Assembly: GCA_913046175.1 (NCBI GenBank)
Contig: CAJWSN010000050.1
Coordinates: forward strand, 1-8,814
Origin: an uncultured Opitutia bacterium
Lineage (GTDB): Bacteria; Verrucomicrobiota; Verrucomicrobiia; Opitutales; JABJCN01
Reading direction: 5' to 3'
Length of the DNA stretch: 8,814 nt
The notes below the pieces were generated by a model. That model was not told the origin of the DNA and did no database searches. It saw only the letters and a list, made by a program, of their open reading frames with translations. This document shows, piece after piece, positions 6,380-8,814 of this stretch. The first letter of the stretch is position 1. Every line of letters begins with the position of its first letter. Made by a program: the position numbers and the translations under genes.

Positions 6380-6405
6380 TTGCTTGATGTCAGGGACGGA
6401 TTCAT
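6376..6405 (-). CDS. Nine-codon upstream frame overlapping the uppP start
   Basis: ATG 6405 opens a short frame, MNPSLTSSN, ending at TGA 6378-6376. That stop overlaps the TTG start of uppP (6379-6377) by two bases. Stop-start overlaps of this kind can couple translation, so a leader peptide that helps initiation at the weak TTG is possible. No clear ribosome binding site is seen before ATG 6405. It may equally be chance. Confidence 0.15.
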   Translation of the reverse strand: MNPSLTSSN

Positions 6406-6488
6406 AAACAGAAAGCTCGTGCTATTCATGAAGCTGGGCTTGAGACAGTGTTTTTCGGGAATGACAACCTGGTGTCGTTGAACAATTC

Positions 6489-6516
6489 TTGCCCAGTGAT
6501 TCGTTTCTTTTATTCT
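6489..6516 (+). promoter_or_regulatory. Weak candidate promoter for trpD-glmM
   Basis: TTGCCC (6489-6494), 16 bases of spacing and TATTCT (6511-6516) give a 4-of-6 match for each box. It would start transcription near 6523, about 38 bases ahead of the trpD ATG. It lies in the 181-base divergent gap between uppP and trpD (6380-6560). I see no clear operator, terminator or attenuator hairpin in that gap, and no convincing promoter for uppP on the other strand. Confidence 0.25.
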
Positions 6517-6547
6517 TGTGCCGCACTACGGTAGATTTACAAACCAC

Positions 6548-6553
6548 TTGGAG
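6548..6553 (+). promoter_or_regulatory. Ribosome binding site of trpD
   Basis: TTGGAG ends 7 bases before ATG 6561. This is a normal Shine-Dalgarno sequence and spacing, and it decides the trpD start against an upstream in-frame ATG-type start at 6489. It is the only clear Shine-Dalgarno sequence before a gene in this window. Confidence 0.7.
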
Positions 6554-6560
6554 TACAAAA

Positions 6561-7613
6561 ATGAGCAAGGTAAATCTGGCCAAGTTAACAGAAAAACTGG
6601 AACAGGGGGAAAGCCTGGACGAAGGGGAGGCCCGGGGGGCTGCATTTTCCCTTGCGGCGAAGGATTCTGACTTAAAAAGGAAGCGGGATTTCCTTGTGGC
6701 ACTTACGGAGAAAGGGGAGAGCCCGATGGAGGTTTCCACCTTTGCCTCGACTTTTCGGGAACTGGCCATTGACCCGGGGCTTGATGAATACAAGGACCGG
6801 GCCATTGATGTTTGTGGAACGGGTGGAGACAAGTCAGGAAGCTTTAACATTTCAACCACGACAGCCATGATCCTTGCTGCAGCTGGTGTTCCTGTATTCA
6901 AGCATGGCAATCGTTCCATTACCTCGGGATGTGGCAGTGCGGACCTGCTGGAACGGCTGGGAGTTTCACTGCAGGGAGTGGATGGGGATCATGCCCGAGC
7001 CTTGGAAGAGTTGAGATTCACCTTCTTTTTTGCCCCGTCATTTCATCCTGCATTCAAGGAGATCATGCCGGTTCGCAAGGCCTTGGGCGCTGAAGGCATC
7101 CGCACAATTTTCAACCTGTTGGGCCCATTGATCAATCCTGGTCGGCCGGCGTACCAGTTGCTGGGGGTCTTTTCCCTTGATCTCGTGGAACCTGTGGCAG
7201 TTGCGCTGGACGCTCTTGGATTAAAGCGGGGCCTGGTCGTTCACACTGTTGTTAATGACAGGCAGGGCATGGATGAACTTTCCTGTTGTGGACTGTGTCA
7301 TGTTGCCGGTTTCGGTGAATTCTCGGAGGTTCGGGAAATATGGGAACCGGAGGAACTGAATCTTAACCGTTGTTCGCTGTCGGATGTGCAGGGCGGTGAC
7401 TTGGACCGCAACATGGAACTTCTTGGCGATGTATTGGCGGGGGGTGTTAATCCTGGATTGATGGACAGTATTTGCCTCAATGCCGGGGCCGCCCTCTGGA
7501 TTGCCGAGGTGGAACCCAACCTTTCTTCAGGGGTTGCCCGTGCGCGAAGTCTCCTCTCAGATGGCACGGTAAAGGAGTGGCTGGGAAGGATGCAGGCGTT
7601 CTTCGCTTCATGA
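6561..7613 (+). CDS. trpD: Anthranilate phosphoribosyltransferase
   Basis: A 350-residue enzyme of family length. It transfers phosphoribose from PRPP to anthranilate, the second committed step of tryptophan synthesis, in the cytoplasm. Motifs seen: DVCGTGGDKSGSFNIST (83-99), the PRPP/Mg glycine loop; KHGNRSITSGCGSADLLE (114-131); FHPAFKEIMPVRKALG (161-176); RTIFNLLGPLINP (181-193); and the acidic pair in GMDEL (236-240), a magnesium site. ATG 6561 is chosen for its Shine-Dalgarno sequence and for the helical N-terminus beginning right there. Two small departures from the common form are visible: an 'AEG' insertion between RKALG and IRT, and HTVVNDRQGMDEL where most homologues have a shorter 'HG-DGLDE' turn. 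Both may be lineage traits. No other trp gene is present in the window. Its stop overlaps the glmM start (ATGA), so the two are coupled. No attenuator or leader peptide rich in Trp is seen upstream. Confidence 0.94.
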   Translation: MSKVNLAKLTEKLEQGESLDEGEARGAAFSLAAKDSDLKRKRDFLVALTEKGESPMEVSTFASTFRELAIDPGLDEYKDRAIDVCGTGGDKSGSFNISTTTAMILAAAGVPVFKHGNRSITSGCGSADLLERLGVSLQGVDGDHARALEELRFTFFFAPSFHPAFKEIMPVRKALGAEGIRTIFNLLGPLINPGRPAYQLLGVFSLDLVEPVAVALDALGLKRGLVVHTVVNDRQGMDELSCCGLCHVAGFGEFSEVREIWEPEELNLNRCSLSDVQGGDLDRNMELLGDVLAGGVNPGLMDSICLNAGAALWIAEVEPNLSSGVARARSLLSDGTVKEWLGRMQAFFAS

Positions 7614-8814
7614 GTAATAAATATTTTGGAACGGATGGTATTCGCGGGCCTGTCGGTGGCCCTGTCGTAAATGCCAAGTTTGCTTCCCGCTTGGGGTATG
7701 CAGTCGGAGTCCTGTTGCAGGGAAAGGGGTATTCCAGTGGTGAGATTCTCCTTGGTCGTGACACCCGGGAGAGTGGAAGGAATCTGCAGGATGGCTTGGC
7801 TGCCGGATTGGCTGGCCTGGGCTTCTCGTGCGTGGATCTCGGGATACTTCCCACGCCAGCGATTGCGATTAATACGTTCAAGGACAAGGCGATTCTGGGA
7901 GTTTCCTTGACGGCTTCCCATAACCCTGCAACCGACAATGGGTTCAAGTTTTTTGCAGGCTCGGGCCGCAAGGTATCCGAGGAATGGGAGAAGGAAGTCG
8001 AGAACTTGCTTGGAGACCCATCAACCATACCAGTTTCACCCTTTACCTTGCAGGACAGGCATTCACACGCCTTGAAGACTTACTGCGACTTTGTGATTGG
8101 TTGTTTCCCCAAGCAATTTCTTAATGGAGTCAAGGTTCTTGTCGATACAGCCAACGGGGCGACCTACAGGACAACCTGCGAAGTGCTGGAGGCGTTTGGT
8201 GCAGAAACCTCTTGCCTTGGAGACGAACCGGATGGCTTAAACATCAACGACGGGGTGGGGAGCGAGCACCCGGAATATATGTCTCGGCTGGTTTCAGAGG
8301 GTCACGGGGATTTGGGCCTTGCCCATGATGGTGATGGTGATCGGGTGGTTTTTTGTGACGAGGGGGGCAGCATCCTGCACGGGGATGAGGTTCTGGGCAT
8401 CATCGGGCTGGACTGGATGAGGAACGATCGACTCGCGGGAAACTGTGTTGTTGGTACCGTGCAATGTAACGCAGGTCTGGAGAAGGCACTCAAGGATGCC
8501 GGCGGCATTTTGTCCCGGACTCCTGTGGGTGATCGCCATGTTACCAGGCGAATGATACAAGAGGGGTTAAATTTTGGAGGTGAGCCCTCGGGTCATTTCG
8601 TATTGGGGGATTTTCTGCAAACAGGTGATGGACTTCTTGCCGCGCTGCAATTGCTTGAGATTCGGCAAAGTTCAGGCAAGCGTTTGTCTGAGTTGCGCAC
8701 TCAGGTCAGCCTCTTTCCCCAAGCCATGATTAACCTTCAAGTGATGGAGAAAACGCCTCTTGAGGATTTGCCTGCTTTTCAGGTGGGGATTAAAAAGGTT
8801 AAGCGGTGGCTGGG
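7610..8814 (+). CDS. glmM: Phosphoglucosamine mutase (3' partial)
   Basis: The frame is open from ATG 7610 to the window end: 401 complete codons of a protein normally about 445-460 residues long. GlmM interconverts glucosamine-6-phosphate and glucosamine-1-phosphate, feeding UDP-GlcNAc for peptidoglycan and lipid A. Diagnostic motifs: FGTDGIRG (6-13), GRDTRESG (49-56), the phosphoserine loop TASHNP with Ser103 (101-106, where most homologues read SASHNP), the magnesium loop DGDGDR (240-245) and the sugar loop GGEPSGH (323-329). The N-terminal FGTDGIRG and the GEPSGH loop favour GlmM over phosphomannomutase or phosphoglucomutase. The start overlaps the trpD stop by 4 bases (ATGA) with no Shine-Dalgarno sequence at normal spacing, so translational coupling is likely. 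The phosphate-binding C-terminal domain is cut off by the window edge. Confidence 0.93.
   Translation, partial: MSNKYFGTDGIRGPVGGPVVNAKFASRLGYAVGVLLQGKGYSSGEILLGRDTRESGRNLQDGLAAGLAGLGFSCVDLGILPTPAIAINTFKDKAILGVSLTASHNPATDNGFKFFAGSGRKVSEEWEKEVENLLGDPSTIPVSPFTLQDRHSHALKTYCDFVIGCFPKQFLNGVKVLVDTANGATYRTTCEVLEAFGAETSCLGDEPDGLNINDGVGSEHPEYMSRLVSEGHGDLGLAHDGDGDRVVFCDEGGSILHGDEVLGIIGLDWMRNDRLAGNCVVGTVQCNAGLEKALKDAGGILSRTPVGDRHVTRRMIQEGLNFGGEPSGHFVLGDFLQTGDGLLAALQLLEIRQSSGKRLSELRTQVSLFPQAMINLQVMEKTPLEDLPAFQVGIKKVKRWL

Noticed and set aside
6425..6432. 8-bp palindrome TTCATGAA in the uppP-trpD gap as an operator
   Set aside because: It is short, has no second exact copy in the gap, and such palindromes are expected by chance.
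6489..6560. Upstream in-frame start of trpD at 6489
   Set aside because: The extra 24 residues have no TrpD similarity, and the Shine-Dalgarno sequence TTGGAG fixes the start at 6561.
6422..6919. Open minus-strand frame of 165 codons across the uppP-trpD gap
   Set aside because: It is antisense to the trpD 5' end, Ser/Arg-rich and featureless, and lacks a ribosome binding site.
7298..8028. Two overlapping open minus-strand frames under trpD and glmM
   Set aside because: Both are antisense to clear enzyme genes, and their Pro/Ser/Arg-rich translations show no domain.

Overview
The window holds ordinary chromosomal housekeeping genes from a Gram-negative bacterium with an outer membrane. It most resembles the Verrucomicrobiota, perhaps the Opitutales/Puniceicoccales group. 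This is inference. It rests on the secreted protein at the left edge (cysteine-free Ig modules, a 'DGDxDGxxNLxEYA' block and a 'YxVQASSDLxxW' C-terminal segment, a combination I associate with that phylum), on lipoprotein and outer-membrane assembly genes, and on starts that mostly lack Shine-Dalgarno sequences. Base composition looks near 50% GC throughout. I see no rRNA, tRNA, CRISPR array, insertion sequence, phage gene or attachment site. No stretch above 300 bases lacks a gene; the longest gap is 181 bases (6380-6560).

Layout, left to right. Positions 2-883 (+) are the 3' end of a large surface or secreted Ig-domain protein. It meets, tail to tail with only 4 bases between stop codons, a long minus-strand block. 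Read in its own direction, that block is uppP (6379-5543), then rpmF (5438-5259), plsX (5216-4152), fabH (4141-3137), a bamD-like TPR gene (3134-2115), an lptE-like lipoprotein gene (2103-1585) and rpe (1541-888). The gaps from rpmF to rpe are 42, 10, 2, 11 and 43 bases, so these six genes look like one operon. A consensus -10 box (TATAAT) lies 5 bases before the rpmF start codon and could give a leaderless mRNA. Divergent from uppP, trpD (6561-7613) runs on the plus strand and overlaps glmM (7610 to the window end) by 4 bases.

Together the genes supply the envelope. PlsX and FabH start phospholipid and fatty-acid synthesis. The BamD-like and LptE-like proteins would assemble outer-membrane proteins and lipopolysaccharide. 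UppP recycles the undecaprenyl carrier, and GlmM makes glucosamine-1-phosphate for peptidoglycan and lipid A. rpmF ties the lipid genes to ribosome synthesis, as in many bacteria. rpe (pentose phosphate pathway) and trpD (tryptophan) are metabolic riders.

I found no convincing undescribed system. The points most worth a second look are the zinc-free L32, the likely leaderless promoter, the BamD-like protein without a lipobox, the joining of lipid-initiation genes to outer-membrane assembly genes, and a nine-codon frame whose stop overlaps the TTG start of uppP.
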